From positions 62,001 to 126,000 of the forward strand of contig NZ_NRSD01000006.1 of NCBI RefSeq assembly GCF_016583985.1: a DNA stretch of 64,000 nucleotides, read 5' to 3'. The notes beneath the pieces are model-generated. The model saw only the letters and a list, made by a program, of their open reading frames with translations. It did not search any database and had not been told where the DNA came from. Below, piece by piece: positions 47,692-56,448 of this stretch. The first letter of the stretch is position 1. Every line of letters begins with the position of its first letter. This DNA comes from Thiocapsa imhoffii. Its GTDB lineage: Bacteria; Pseudomonadota; Gammaproteobacteria; Chromatiales; Chromatiaceae. The position numbers and the translations under genes were made by a program.

Positions 47692-48702
47692 ATGCACAAC
47701 GGCACGACCATCACGCAGTTCATCATCGAGGAGCAACGCCACGTTGCGGGCGCCACCGGCGACTTCACCTCCTTGCTCAACGACATCGTCACCGCCTGCA
47801 AGGTCATCAGCAACATGGTGAACCACGGCGCCTTAGTCGGTGTTCTGGGCAGTGCCGAAAGCGAGAATGTGCAGGGCGAGACCCAGAAGAAGCTCGACAT
47901 CCTGACCAATGAGGTCTTCATCAAATCGAATGAATGGGCGGGGCATCTCGCGGCCATGGCCTCGGAGGAGATGGACACCATCTATGACATTCCAGCGAAA
48001 TACCCGCGCGGAAAATATCTCCTGACCTTCGATCCGCTCGATGGCTCCTCGAACATCGACGTGAATGTCTCGGTCGGCACCATCTTCTCGATCCTGCGCA
48101 TTCAGGGCGGCGACGGCGCCCCGACCGAGCGTGATTTCCTCCAGGCCGGCACGCAGCAGGTCGCCGCCGGCTACGCGCTCTATGGACCCTCGACCATGAT
48201 GGTCCTAACCACCGGGAATGGCGTGAATGGCTTCACCCTGGATCAGAACATCGGTGAGTTCATCCTCACCCACCCCAACATGACGATCCCCGCCGACACC
48301 CGCGAGTTTGCGATCAACGCCTCGAACAGTCGGTTCTGGGAGCCGCCGGTGCAGCGCTATGTCCAGGAATGTCTGGACGGCAAGGAAGGACCGCGCGGCG
48401 AGGATTTCAACATGCGTTGGATCGCCTCCATGGTCGCCGAGGTGCATCGCATCCTCACCCGTGGCGGAGTCTTCATGTACCCGATCGACAGCAAGATGAA
48501 GTCGAAGGGCCAGGGTGGCAAGCTGCGCCTGCTCTATGAGGCCAACCCCATGTCCTTCATCGTCGAGCAGGCCGGCGGCGGGTCCATCACGGGCACCGAG
48601 CGCATCATGGATTTGCAGCCGGAATCGCTCCATCAACGGGTTCCGGTCATCCTGGGGTCGAAGAACGAGGTCGAGCGCATCCTCGGCTACCATTCGGATT
48701 GA
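47692..48702 (+). CDS. fbp: Class I fructose-1,6-bisphosphatase
   Basis: Hydrolyses fructose-1,6-bisphosphate in gluconeogenesis and in the regeneration phase of the Calvin cycle. The 336-residue product has [11 protein letters not shown], the metal site [20 protein letters not shown], and the sugar-phosphate region [15 protein letters not shown] and YPIDSK, ending with [25 protein letters not shown] lies before ATG 47692. Its place near the cbb/cso cluster suggests a Calvin-cycle role. Allosteric AMP residues could not be assessed. Confidence 0.96.
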   Translation: MHNGTTITQFIIEEQRHVAGATGDFTSLLNDIVTACKVISNMVNHGALVGVLGSAESENVQGETQKKLDILTNEVFIKSNEWAGHLAAMASEEMDTIYDIPAKYPRGKYLLTFDPLDGSSNIDVNVSVGTIFSILRIQGGDGAPTERDFLQAGTQQVAAGYALYGPSTMMVLTTGNGVNGFTLDQNIGEFILTHPNMTIPADTREFAINASNSRFWEPPVQRYVQECLDGKEGPRGEDFNMRWIASMVAEVHRILTRGGVFMYPIDSKMKSKGQGGKLRLLYEANPMSFIVEQAGGGSITGTERIMDLQPESLHQRVPVILGSKNEVERILGYHSD

Positions 48703-48952
48703 CGCCCGCGCGCGCCGCGCCAACCCCATTGCGATGCGGGCCATCATGGCCGCGCGTTAGCGGTCGGCACCACGGTGCCTGATGCTCGGCGCACGCCCAG
48801 ACTCGGCCTGCGTGCGGAACTTGGTCACTGTCCTCCGTCAAAGGTAACGAACGATCCCTGGTCGACCGACAGAAGCCTCCGGGCTCGTGACCGCACGTCT
48901 CGCCGGTCCGGCGAAACGCACTCAACCAACCGTGACTGAAGAGAGGAAGATC
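48703..48952. other. Intergenic region between fbp and DUF3365 gene
   Basis: I see no gene in these 250 bases. The open frame upstream of the DUF3365 ATG (48887-48952) is basic and unlike the family, and gives way to a clear signal peptide at 48953. Confidence 0.4.
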
Positions 48953-49525
48953 ATGAAGGTGATGATGATTGGATCCGCCGCGCTGACCACGATCCTGGCC
49001 ACCGGTGTCGTGAGCGCCGAAGCTCCGGCGAACCCCCATGCGGAAGAGGCGAAGGTGATCGTTCAGGAGTTCGCGACGACCCTGCAGGGCGAGCTGCAAG
49101 GCGCGATGCAAGCGGGTGGGCCGACCAACGCCATCGCGGTCTGCCAGGAGCGGGCGCCCGCCATCGCCGCTGAATTGTCCGAGCGCACGGGTTGGCAGGT
49201 CGCACGGACCAGCCTCAAACCCCGCAACCCGAATCATGTGCCGGACGCTTGGGAGGAGCAGGTCCTGGTTGAGTTCGACGCCCGCCGGGCCGCGGGTGAG
49301 GATGTGCAACCCATGGCCTTCGCCGAGGTCGTGGAAACGCCTGACGGGGAGACCTTTCGGTTCATGAAGGCGATTCCCACCGCCGAGGTCTGCATCCTTT
49401 GCCATGGCAGCGATCTCACGCCCGAGCTCGTCGAGGCGATCGATGAGCGCTATCCTGAAGACATGGCACGTGGCTATAGTCTCGGCGATGTGCGCGGTGC
49501 CTTCTCGCTCAGCAAGCCACTCTAA
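48953..49525 (+). CDS. Periplasmic DUF3365 c-type haem protein
   Basis: A 190-residue exported haem protein (Tll0287-like, DUF3365). The signal peptide MKVMMIGSAALTTILATGVVSA is followed by a sensor-like helical domain (GPTNAIAVCQERAPAIAAELS), then a CILCH haem-binding motif near residue 150 and the partner region GYSLGDVRGAFSLSKPL. The fold resembles a PAS sensor; possible roles are redox or gas sensing or electron transfer. GAGAGGAAGATC gives the ribosome-binding site for ATG 48953. Confidence 0.85.
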   Translation: MKVMMIGSAALTTILATGVVSAEAPANPHAEEAKVIVQEFATTLQGELQGAMQAGGPTNAIAVCQERAPAIAAELSERTGWQVARTSLKPRNPNHVPDAWEEQVLVEFDARRAAGEDVQPMAFAEVVETPDGETFRFMKAIPTAEVCILCHGSDLTPELVEAIDERYPEDMARGYSLGDVRGAFSLSKPL

Positions 49526-49545
49526 GCGACCGCACTGAGCCAGCA

Positions 49546-49579
49546 GCCCGGCGCTGGGGCGTCAGCGCCAGAGCCGGGC
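49546..49579 (+). terminator. Hairpin after the DUF3365 gene
   Basis: GCCCGGCGCTG at 49546-49556 pairs with CAGCGCC-AGA-GCCGGGC at 49563-49579, with a short bulge. It lies 20 bases past the stop codon. No T-tract follows, so it may be a decay barrier rather than a terminator. Confidence 0.4.
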
Positions 49580-49628
49580 GTCGCAACCGATCGGTCAGGG
49601 TTCACCACTCGGAGCATGGGGGGGTCGC

Positions 49629-50150
49629 ATGGAGGAGGCGCGTTTCGATCTCACCTATCGTGGTGAGGTTCTACCCGAAGCGGATCCGCTCGCGGTTCGC
49701 GCACGGCTTGCCGCGGCATTCAAACTCGACCCCGCTGGGATCGAGCGTCTGTTCGATGGCCATCCGGTCGTCGTAAAGCGGGATGTCGACGCCAGCACCC
49801 GTGCCCGCTATCAGGAACTCTTTCACCGCGCCGGTGCCCGGTTGATCGTCACCGCGCGACCGGCCGCGCCGCTGCAGCCCAGACCCAACGCGGCACACGC
49901 GGATCGGCAGCCAGTTGCCAGTGATCGCCCCACCACCCTCGCCCTCGCCGACTCAGACGACTTTCTCGAAGCACCACGGACGGTTAATATTGATCTCTTC
50001 GATACGAGCGAACTGAGTCTCGTGGAAGGGCAAAACTGGACACTCGCGGATTGCGAACCGCCGCCGACACCCATTCCGATTCCAGACCTCACTCACCTGA
50101 CGCTCGCCGAGATGGAGCCTGTGGGCAAGCGCGGACGACCGGACGACTGA
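49629..50150 (+). CDS. Hypothetical protein with conserved N-terminal domain
   Basis: A 173-residue soluble protein. The first 75 residues (FDLTYRGEVLPEADPLAVRARLAAAFKLDPAGIERLF...VVVKRDVDASTRARYQELFHRAGA, shown in part) look like a small compact alpha/beta domain that I have met in other gammaproteobacterial proteins, with no known function. The rest is Pro-rich and acidic, containing a TVNIDLFDTSELSLVEG segment. It lies 22 bases ahead of the FAD oxidoreductase, so likely cotranscribed. Start ATG 49629 follows GGGGGG. Confidence 0.6.
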   Translation: MEEARFDLTYRGEVLPEADPLAVRARLAAAFKLDPAGIERLFDGHPVVVKRDVDASTRARYQELFHRAGARLIVTARPAAPLQPRPNAAHADRQPVASDRPTTLALADSDDFLEAPRTVNIDLFDTSELSLVEGQNWTLADCEPPPTPIPIPDLTHLTLAEMEPVGKRGRPDD

Positions 50151-50172
50151 GACGTCAACCCCAGGACACAGC

Positions 50173-51372
50173 ATGAGCACCGACTTTGATCATATCGTTA
50201 TCGGGGCTGGCATCAGCGGCCTCGGTGCCGCCCATTTCGCGCGCCGAGCCGGGCATCGAACACTCGTCCTCGAGGCATCCGATCGCATCGGGGGCTGTCT
50301 GAACAGCTACCACTTCCCCGAACTCGGGTCGTTTTGGACCGAGGCAGGCGGTCACACCTGTTTCAACAGTTACGGTAACCTCTTATCGATCCTCGACGAT
50401 CTCGGTTTAACATCACGCGTCCAAGCCAAGCAGAAGGTCGGTTATCTGCTTTGGCGGCAGGGACAGCGCGAGTCCATCCGCTCGGCGCTGCATCTCTGGG
50501 AGGCCGCGCGCTCCATTCCAAGGATCTTTCGCGCCCGCAAGGACGGGCGCAGCGTCGCCGACTATTACAGCGAGGTGCTGGGGCAGCGGAACTACCAGGA
50601 TCTGCTCCGACATGCCTTTCAGGCCGTGATCTGCCAACCGGCCGACGACTATCCCGCCGAGGCCCTGTTCCGCCGCAAGCCGCGACGCAAGGATGTGATC
50701 AAGGCCTTCACCTTCGCCGAGGGCCTCTCGGCGATTCCACAGGCCATCGCGGCACAACCAGAGATCGAAGTGCGCACTGGGCAGCGCGTCAGCGAGATCA
50801 GGCGCGCCGACCAGGGCTTTCAACTCCAACTCGCTGAGCAGACCCTCGCCTGCAACCATCTCACCCTGGCGGTGCCGCCGGATGTCGCCCACGCACTGAT
50901 CCCGGAGGGATTCGAGGAGGCCCGCGCCGCCATTGCCGATATTGGGGTCGCGCCGATCGAGACCCTGGTCCTGGTGTTTCGCAACGGGGAGATCGGCGTG
51001 AAACCGATCGCCGGTTTGATCGCCGTCGAGGATGCCTTTTACTCCGCCGTGTCACGTGATTTCCTCCCCGATCCCCGCTACCGTGGTTTTGCATTCCACT
51101 TCCGTCCGGGGGCCTTGAACGAAGAGGCGCGGATCGAGCGTGCCTGTCTGGCCTTGGGAACCACTCCACGACACATCGTCGCGCAGGCGCGCGTGACCAA
51201 TCGACTCCCGGCGCTGAAACGCGGTCACGGCACGCGCATCGCGCAACTCGATGCGGCACTTGCCGGCACGCCGCTCGGGATCACTGGGAACTGGTTTCTC
51301 GGGGTCTCGATCGAAGACGCGCTCACCCGCAGCCGCAGTGAATGCGAGCGACGATTTCGTCACATCATGTGA
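50173..51372 (+). CDS. FAD-dependent amine oxidase-like oxidoreductase
   Basis: A 399-residue flavoprotein of the NAD(P)/FAD amine oxidase superfamily, resembling protoporphyrinogen oxidase and carotenoid desaturases. The dinucleotide fold VIGAGISGLGAAHFARRAG...LVLEASDRIGG is at the N-terminus. The substrate domain has FTFAEGLSAIPQAIAAQPEIEVRTGQRV, and the C-terminal FAD segment is shortened to GNWFLGVSIEDALTRS, which lacks the usual invariant GG. A true HemG/HemY function is not shown by the sequence. Soluble, no signal peptide. Confidence 0.8.
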   Translation: MSTDFDHIVIGAGISGLGAAHFARRAGHRTLVLEASDRIGGCLNSYHFPELGSFWTEAGGHTCFNSYGNLLSILDDLGLTSRVQAKQKVGYLLWRQGQRESIRSALHLWEAARSIPRIFRARKDGRSVADYYSEVLGQRNYQDLLRHAFQAVICQPADDYPAEALFRRKPRRKDVIKAFTFAEGLSAIPQAIAAQPEIEVRTGQRVSEIRRADQGFQLQLAEQTLACNHLTLAVPPDVAHALIPEGFEEARAAIADIGVAPIETLVLVFRNGEIGVKPIAGLIAVEDAFYSAVSRDFLPDPRYRGFAFHFRPGALNEEARIERACLALGTTPRHIVAQARVTNRLPALKRGHGTRIAQLDAALAGTPLGITGNWFLGVSIEDALTRSRSECERRFRHIM

Positions 51373-51522
51373 GACGATCCCCACCGCTTGCCGAGATCCC
51401 TCAGCGACCCACCATGAGATCGAGCGATGTCTGATCCGCGACCGTCACGCCACCGACTGCGTCTGCGCCAGGAGTCGGCGCCCACCCTGACCCGCGGCGC
51501 CCGCCGCGCGGAGACCACTGCG

Positions 51523-52047
51523 ATGCGGCCGCGCCAATCCCGTAGCTCGGTCGCCGTCCTGATCCTGCTGATCGGCTCGATCGGCTTCGCCGGGTTGCTC
51601 TCGGCCGAGGTCATCGGCAGTTTCTCGACCAAGTTCAAATGGCTCGGACCCAACGATCAGATCGTGATCGAGGTCTTCGAGGATGACGACATTCCCGGCG
51701 TTGCCTGCTATCTGAGTCGAGCAAAAACCGGAGGGGTGTCCGGTGCCGTCGGGATCGCGGAGGACACCTCGGACTCCGCGATCCACTGTGTTCAGATCGG
51801 CCCCATCGAGCTCGCGGAGGAGATCCGCAACGGCAAGCGCAACGGCGACGAGGTGTTCAAGAAGCGAACCTCGGTCCTGTTCAAGACGCTACAGGTGGTC
51901 CGCCTCTATGATGCCCCCCGTCACACACTGGTCTACATGAGCTACAGCGACCGGGTGATCGAAGGATCACCGAAGAACAGCATTACGGCCGTGCCCATCC
52001 GGCCCTGGCCGGATGGGGAGGACAGCACCTCCTCCGCGAACCGCTGA
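51523..52047 (+). CDS. creA: CreA family exported protein
   Basis: A 174-residue member of the CreA family, conserved periplasmic or exported proteins of unknown function. The signal anchor SSVAVLILLIGSIGFAGLLSAEVIG is followed by the family pattern STKFKWLGPNDQIVIEVFEDDDIPGVACYLSRAKTGGVSG (landmarks) and the typical C-terminal VYMSYSDRVIEGSPKNSITAVPI. I chose ATG 51523 (GGAG nine bases upstream), which gives a proper signal peptide; ATG 51427 would put a 32-residue basic tail in front. The 2OG-oxygenase-like gene follows 32 bases downstream. Confidence 0.85.
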   Translation: MRPRQSRSSVAVLILLIGSIGFAGLLSAEVIGSFSTKFKWLGPNDQIVIEVFEDDDIPGVACYLSRAKTGGVSGAVGIAEDTSDSAIHCVQIGPIELAEEIRNGKRNGDEVFKKRTSVLFKTLQVVRLYDAPRHTLVYMSYSDRVIEGSPKNSITAVPIRPWPDGEDSTSSANR

Positions 52048-52079
52048 GTTGCACAGCGGCCGACCCGGGACGCGCCCTC

Positions 52080-52649
52080 ATGGTGACTGCCGCGACACCA
52101 TCCAGTCCCAGGCCTGACATCGAGCGCCTGCACTGTGGCAGCACCATCCTATACCGGTGCCGGCTGTCCGACGCAGCGCGACTCAATGCCCGGATTCACG
52201 CCAGGGTGTGTCGCTTGAGAGACGGTGATTTCACCGAGCGCAGCCATTTCGTCGGCGGCCGCTTCGAGAACCTCTATCTCGACCGCGACCGCATTCCAGA
52301 ACTCGCCATCCTGCTCGAGCAGTCCCTGCGCCTCGCTGGCGCCATCCTTGAGCGTCCGCCCGAGCAACTCAGGTTTGGTTTTTGGCTGAACATCATGGCA
52401 CCCGGCGATGCCACCTCCACCCACACCCATGACGAGAGCGATGAGTTGCTCTCCGGCGTCTACTATGTGGTCGCACCACCCGACTCGGGTGATCTCCTCA
52501 TTCAGGACGAGACGGCCAGCATGCGGATCGCGCCGCGCGCCGGCACCCTGCTCTTCTTTCCACCGAGTCTTGCGCACGGCGTCGCAGCGAACCGCAGCGC
52601 CGCCACGCGCATCTCGGTCGGCCTGAATATCGGTCCAGGCCGCGCCTGA
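52080..52649 (+). CDS. Putative Fe(II)/2-oxoglutarate-type dioxygenase
   Basis: A 189-residue double-stranded beta-helix protein. The iron triad His-x-Asp...His appears as HTHDESDE (about residues 117-124) and SLAHGVA (about 167-173), and a following Arg in ATRISVGLNI could bind 2-oxoglutarate. The FWLNIMAPGDAT and LLSGVYYVVAPP strands are typical of the putative 2OG-Fe(II) oxygenase family. Substrate unknown. Reading frames are tight to CreA (32 bases) and it converges with dksA. Start at 52080 is ATG preceded by GCGCCCTC with poor ribosome-binding site. Confidence 0.68.
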   Translation: MVTAATPSSPRPDIERLHCGSTILYRCRLSDAARLNARIHARVCRLRDGDFTERSHFVGGRFENLYLDRDRIPELAILLEQSLRLAGAILERPPEQLRFGFWLNIMAPGDATSTHTHDESDELLSGVYYVVAPPDSGDLLIQDETASMRIAPRAGTLLFFPPSLAHGVAANRSAATRISVGLNIGPGRA

Positions 52650-52679
52650 TGGGTGACGTCATAGCCCGTCGATGAGGCC

Positions 52680-53105
52680 TCAGACCGCCCCGCTGAGCTG
52701 TTGCCGTTCCTTGATTTCACGTCGTTCCTGCGCTTCGACCGAGAGTGTCGCAACCGGACGTGCCTCAAGCCGCGCCAGGCCGATCGGCTCTCCAGTTTCT
52801 TCGCAGTAGCCGTAGCTGCCGTCGTCGATCCGTTTGAGCGCTTGATCGATCTTGTGAACCAGCTTGCGGCACCGGTCACGCGTGCGCAGCTCAAGGGCCT
52901 GATCCGCCTCGCGGGTCGCCCGATCAACGTCGTCACCCACCTCATGATGGGCACTGTCCCGTAACCCCGCGAGCGTGCCCTGCGCCTCCTCCAGGAGACT
53001 GTCGCGCCAGTTGAGCAACTTGGCGCGAAAATAGGCCAGTTGCTGGTCGTTCATGTACTCCTCATCGGGGCTCGGAACATAGTTGGAATTCAGCTCTTCA
53101 GCCAT
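52680..53105 (-). CDS. dksA: DksA-family RNA polymerase regulator lacking most zinc ligands
   Basis: Binds in the RNA polymerase secondary channel with ppGpp to control rRNA and amino-acid promoters. The 141-residue protein keeps the coiled-coil tip GDDVDRATREAD (Asp58-x2-Asp61-x-Ala63). The C-terminal zinc finger is degenerate: the C-x2-C...C-x2-C of Escherichia coli is Cys101, Thr104, Ser122 and Ala125 (YGYCEETGEPIGLARLEARPVATLSVEA). This is the zinc-independent type, comparable to Pseudomonas DksA2, which replaces DksA in zinc starvation. ATG 53105 has GAGGGG upstream. A zinc-uptake cluster starts 700 bases away on the other strand. Confidence 0.9.
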   Translation of the reverse strand: MAEELNSNYVPSPDEEYMNDQQLAYFRAKLLNWRDSLLEEAQGTLAGLRDSAHHEVGDDVDRATREADQALELRTRDRCRKLVHKIDQALKRIDDGSYGYCEETGEPIGLARLEARPVATLSVEAQERREIKERQQLSGAV

Positions 53106-53814
53106 TGGGCTTGCCCTCCCCTCTTACTTGCAGCCTCGAAACCCAGAGACAGTCGTCAAACCGTTCATCACGCATTCAACCGCCTCGCTCCATCCCATGC
53201 TGTACCGCACCGGTCGCCAGTGTGCCAGTGTGCCAGTGCATCGTCCGATTCATCACCGAGAGCGGCATCTGTCCATTCCATCCTAGGGGCATCCGCAGCA
53301 GTCGACCCGGTGAACAGCGCCACCCGCACGCGACCGCACACCAGGAGACCACCGGCTCGGCACGAACGCGAGCCGGTTCGGTGATCCGCCATCTCTCACG
53401 GCACCTGCAATCATGCCACAGAGCGTTCAGCTTGGCCCGACCATGTCTCCACCAACCGGATCCACGCGCATGGATGGCAACGGTCCATCGCGCTCGGTGC
53501 GAACCGGGACGCTGCGATCGCCTTTTAGTGACCAAATTGGACTGTGATGACAGGACGCTGATTCTGCAATGCCGAGGCGTCCACTAACGGAGTCTCGGCC
53601 TGTCCCGTGTCAGGATCGCCGACAGGTCTTCAGGGGGCGAACCGCACTCAGTACGCCAACCCCTGGGATGCGGCCGCGGCGCTTCGATCCGCGGGATGTC
53701 GGTTGCAAGAGAAGATGTAATGATATTACATTATTTAGCGATACTGAGAGCAGGAATCCAGGTCGCGCTCACGACAGCGCATGAACACTCGCCCGCTTTT
53801 TCGGAGTTCAACCC
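53106..53814. other. 709-bp intergenic region between dksA and the metal-uptake cluster
   Basis: No gene is supported. Short readings are Arg/Pro/Thr-rich with no ribosome-binding site. Two promoters, one toward dksA and one toward the porin-like gene, are expected. A short TGTGCCAG tandem lies near 53220-53240. The stretch becomes AT-rich only near 53710-53740, at the Zur-like palindrome. Confidence 0.5.
53715..53731. promoter_or_regulatory. Zur-box-like palindrome
   Basis: ATGTAAT-GAT-ATTACAT has perfect seven-base arms and resembles the proteobacterial Zur box (TGTTATAATATAACA); the core TGTAATGATATTACA differs at few positions. It lies 84 bases upstream of the His-rich porin-like gene, in an AT-rich patch where a promoter would be. 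Repression by Zur with zinc present is the inference. Confidence 0.6.
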
Positions 53815-55455
53815 ATGCCAAGACCACTTGCACGGATCGCCATCGCCACGGCCTTGATGACGCCCGTTGCTGCATTGCCCTCAACGGAGCATGAGATCCG
53901 CGAGCTACGGTCGCTCATCGATGAGATGAAGACACAGTACGAACGTCGCATCCAGGAACTCGAATCGCGCCTCTCCAAAGCTGAGCAAGAAGCTCATCAA
54001 TCCGCCCAGCGTTCCGAGGCGGCCGCGGCCCGTGCCGAAACGGCTGCACGGACCGCGGCCATCGAATCCCGCCCCATGACCGCGCCCACCGTGGTCGAAC
54101 CCAGCGAAGCGCAGTCACCCAAGACCGTGTTGGGCGCCCTGACCTCCGGGACGGCCTTCAATCCCCAGATCTCGGTCTTCCTCGACGGAAACTATTATCA
54201 CGACACCATCGGCGGCGAGGGGGGGAGCTTGGTGGGACGGGCGTTCCAACCCTCGCGGGTCTTCGGCGATCACGGACACGATCATGGACATGGCCATGAT
54301 CACGGTGGTCACAGTCATGGCGCCCCGGTGAACGGCTTCAATTTCACCGAAGCAGAGATTGCGCTGACCGGAACGGTCGACCCCTATTTCGACGCCGCGC
54401 TGTTCCTCGCCGTGGACGGCGATGGCGGCGTCGAGCTGGAGGAAGCCTACTTTCAAACCCGCGCCCTACCGGCCGGCTTGCGGGTGAAGGGTGGAAAGTT
54501 CCTCAGTGATTTCGGCTATATCAACAAACAACATCCCCATCAGTGGGACTTCGCCGATCAGAACCTGCCCTATTTGAATCTCCTCGGCGACCATGGCTTG
54601 TTGGATACCGGTCTGCAGATCACCTGGCTGCCGAAGCTCCCGGTCTATACCCTGCTCGGCGTTGAAGCCTTTCAAGGCAATCAGGAGATCTTTGGCACGA
54701 CCTTGGACGGCGGTGAGCAGACCGAGTTGGGACTCGGCCGCACAACAGATGGCCCCCGTCTCTGGACCGCGTTCGCCAAGGTCTCACCCAATCTTCCCAC
54801 CCATCATGCCCTTCAGTTCGGTCTCTCCTATGCGCACAACACGCAGCATCAAGAGGTGCATGAGCACACGCATCAACACCGCCATGATGATCACCACGAC
54901 CACGATCATGACCATGGACACGGACACGGACACGGACACGGACACGGACACGACCATTCTCACAGGGTCGTCGTCCATCGCAACGGACTCGCCGGCGATG
55001 CCTCGTTGTGGGGTGTCGACCTCGTCTACAAATACGATGGCGGCGGCGCATACGGCCATCGAAACCTCCTCTTCCAAACTGAATACCTGAGATCAATCAA
55101 AGACCTGACAGTGCGTTCAAGTGCGCATCCCGAGGCCATTGGATCGAATCGAACCTTCACCACCGATGGTCTCTATGCTCAGGCGGTCTACGGTTTCGCA
55201 CCGCGTTGGACGACGGGGCTGCGCTATGACGTGCTCGGTCTTACCAACAAGATCAGTGGTGGACGCAACGACAGTTTCGGCTCATCGGACCGCTGGACCT
55301 TCGATGTCACCTGGAACCTGACCGAATTCTCAAGGCTGCGCGCCCAATACGCCTACAACAACATCCTCGAGAGCCCAGGTGAGCGGGAGCGCTTCGACGC
55401 CTTCTATCTTCAGTTCGTCATGGCTCTCGGCTCACATGGAGCACATGCCTTCTGA
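53815..55455 (+). CDS. His-rich outer-membrane beta-barrel of a zinc-uptake cluster
   Basis: A 546-residue exported protein. Signal peptide to about residue 22 (ALMTPVAALPS), a coiled coil (about 25-85, HEIRELRSLIDEMKTQYERR), then a beta-barrel ending in a terminal Phe (GSHGAHAF), the BAM signature. Two extracellular-type loops are extremely His-rich: DHGHDHGHGHDHGGHSHG (about 152-169) and a longer one near 347-383 with six GH repeats. The family resembles trimeric-coiled-coil porins, not TonB receptors. It heads a znuABC-type operon with a Zur-like site upstream, so zinc capture at the outer membrane is likely. Confidence 0.8.
   Translation: MPRPLARIAIATALMTPVAALPSTEHEIRELRSLIDEMKTQYERRIQELESRLSKAEQEAHQSAQRSEAAAARAETAARTAAIESRPMTAPTVVEPSEAQSPKTVLGALTSGTAFNPQISVFLDGNYYHDTIGGEGGSLVGRAFQPSRVFGDHGHDHGHGHDHGGHSHGAPVNGFNFTEAEIALTGTVDPYFDAALFLAVDGDGGVELEEAYFQTRALPAGLRVKGGKFLSDFGYINKQHPHQWDFADQNLPYLNLLGDHGLLDTGLQITWLPKLPVYTLLGVEAFQGNQEIFGTTLDGGEQTELGLGRTTDGPRLWTAFAKVSPNLPTHHALQFGLSYAHNTQHQEVHEHTHQHRHDDHHDHDHDHGHGHGHGHGHGHDHSHRVVVHRNGLAGDASLWGVDLVYKYDGGGAYGHRNLLFQTEYLRSIKDLTVRSSAHPEAIGSNRTFTTDGLYAQAVYGFAPRWTTGLRYDVLGLTNKISGGRNDSFGSSDRWTFDVTWNLTEFSRLRAQYAYNNILESPGERERFDAFYLQFVMALGSHGAHAF
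54916..54951 (+). repeat. Six perfect GGACAC hexamer repeats
   Basis: Six tandem copies of GGACAC (36 bases) lie inside the porin-like gene and encode six Gly-His units (residues 368-379). Flanking degenerate copies extend the His-rich loop. As the unit is six bases, slippage changes loop length without breaking the frame. Confidence 0.9.
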
Positions 55456-55545
55456 CGAGGCCGGGCCGATGGGTCCGGCGCACCCGCAGTCCCGTGCGCG
55501 CCGGCACGCACCACTCGGATGACGATCACAAACGGAGTGAGATGT

Positions 55546-56448
55546 ATGACGATCAGATCCTTCTCAATTGGAGTCCTCGCAGCCCTCCTGACCCTCACCG
55601 CATGGGGTTCGTTCGCCGCACCGCTCGAGGTGGTGGCCACCAGTCCCAGCATGGGCGCCCTCGCGCGCAGCATCGGCGCGGATCGCACCCGTGTCACCGT
55701 GCTTGCGTCACCGGATCGGGACCTGCACATGCTGCAAGCCAAGCCGACCATGATCAGGGCGCTACGCGATGCCGATCTGGTGGTCGCGATCGGCGCGGAG
55801 CTGGAAATCGGCTGGCTCCCCATGGCGATCGGCAGCGCCGCGAATCCACGCGTCCTGCCTGGCCAGCCCGGTTATTTCGAAGCCGCCGCGCAGGTCGACC
55901 TGCTGGACGTCGGCGCCCCGGCCGATCGCGCGCAGGGGGATGTCCACCCCGTCGGGAACCCCCATGTCAATATGGATCCCGAGCGCATGGTCCAGATTGC
56001 CCAGGCGCTCGCCGCGCAACTCGCCAGACTGGATCCAGCGGGTGCCGACACCTATCAGGCGAATGCTGAGCATTTCGCGCTGGCGGTGGCACAACGCATG
56101 CCCATTTGGCAGGAGCAACTTGCCGGTGCGCCCGGCGCGGTGCTCTATCATCGTGATGCCGTCTATCTCCTCGATCGTTTCAATGTCCCCTTGCTGGGGA
56201 CCCTGGAGGAAATTCCGGGCGTGCCACCGACCGCGCGTCACGTGAAGGCCTTGCAAGATCAACTGCAAGGACGCTCGGGGATCATCATCTATGCGCCCTA
56301 TCAATCGGTGCAAGCGCCAAACCGACTGGCTCGTGAACTCGGCTGGGAGGCCGTCAGTCTCACCCTGGAACCCCCCATGAACGCCGCGGGATCGGATTAT
56401 CTCGACCACATCGATCGTTGGGTTCTGGCCTTGTCGCAGCCCCAGTGA
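55546..56448 (+). CDS. znuA: Periplasmic metal-binding protein, ZnuA/TroA family
   Basis: Cluster A-I substrate-binding protein (300 residues) that hands Zn2+ or Mn2+ to an ABC importer. The signal peptide ends near AWGSFAAP. Ligand histidines: His61 (RDLHMLQAKP), His140 (GNPHVNMDPE) and His202 (LYHRDA), with His134 nearby. The long His/Asp-rich loop typical of zinc-specific ZnuA is absent. GGAG lies eight bases before ATG 55546. The GTG of the ATPase gene overlaps its stop by four bases. Zinc over manganese is inferred from the His-rich porin and zinc-free DksA neighbours. Confidence 0.87.
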   Translation: MTIRSFSIGVLAALLTLTAWGSFAAPLEVVATSPSMGALARSIGADRTRVTVLASPDRDLHMLQAKPTMIRALRDADLVVAIGAELEIGWLPMAIGSAANPRVLPGQPGYFEAAAQVDLLDVGAPADRAQGDVHPVGNPHVNMDPERMVQIAQALAAQLARLDPAGADTYQANAEHFALAVAQRMPIWQEQLAGAPGAVLYHRDAVYLLDRFNVPLLGTLEEIPGVPPTARHVKALQDQLQGRSGIIIYAPYQSVQAPNRLARELGWEAVSLTLEPPMNAAGSDYLDHIDRWVLALSQPQ

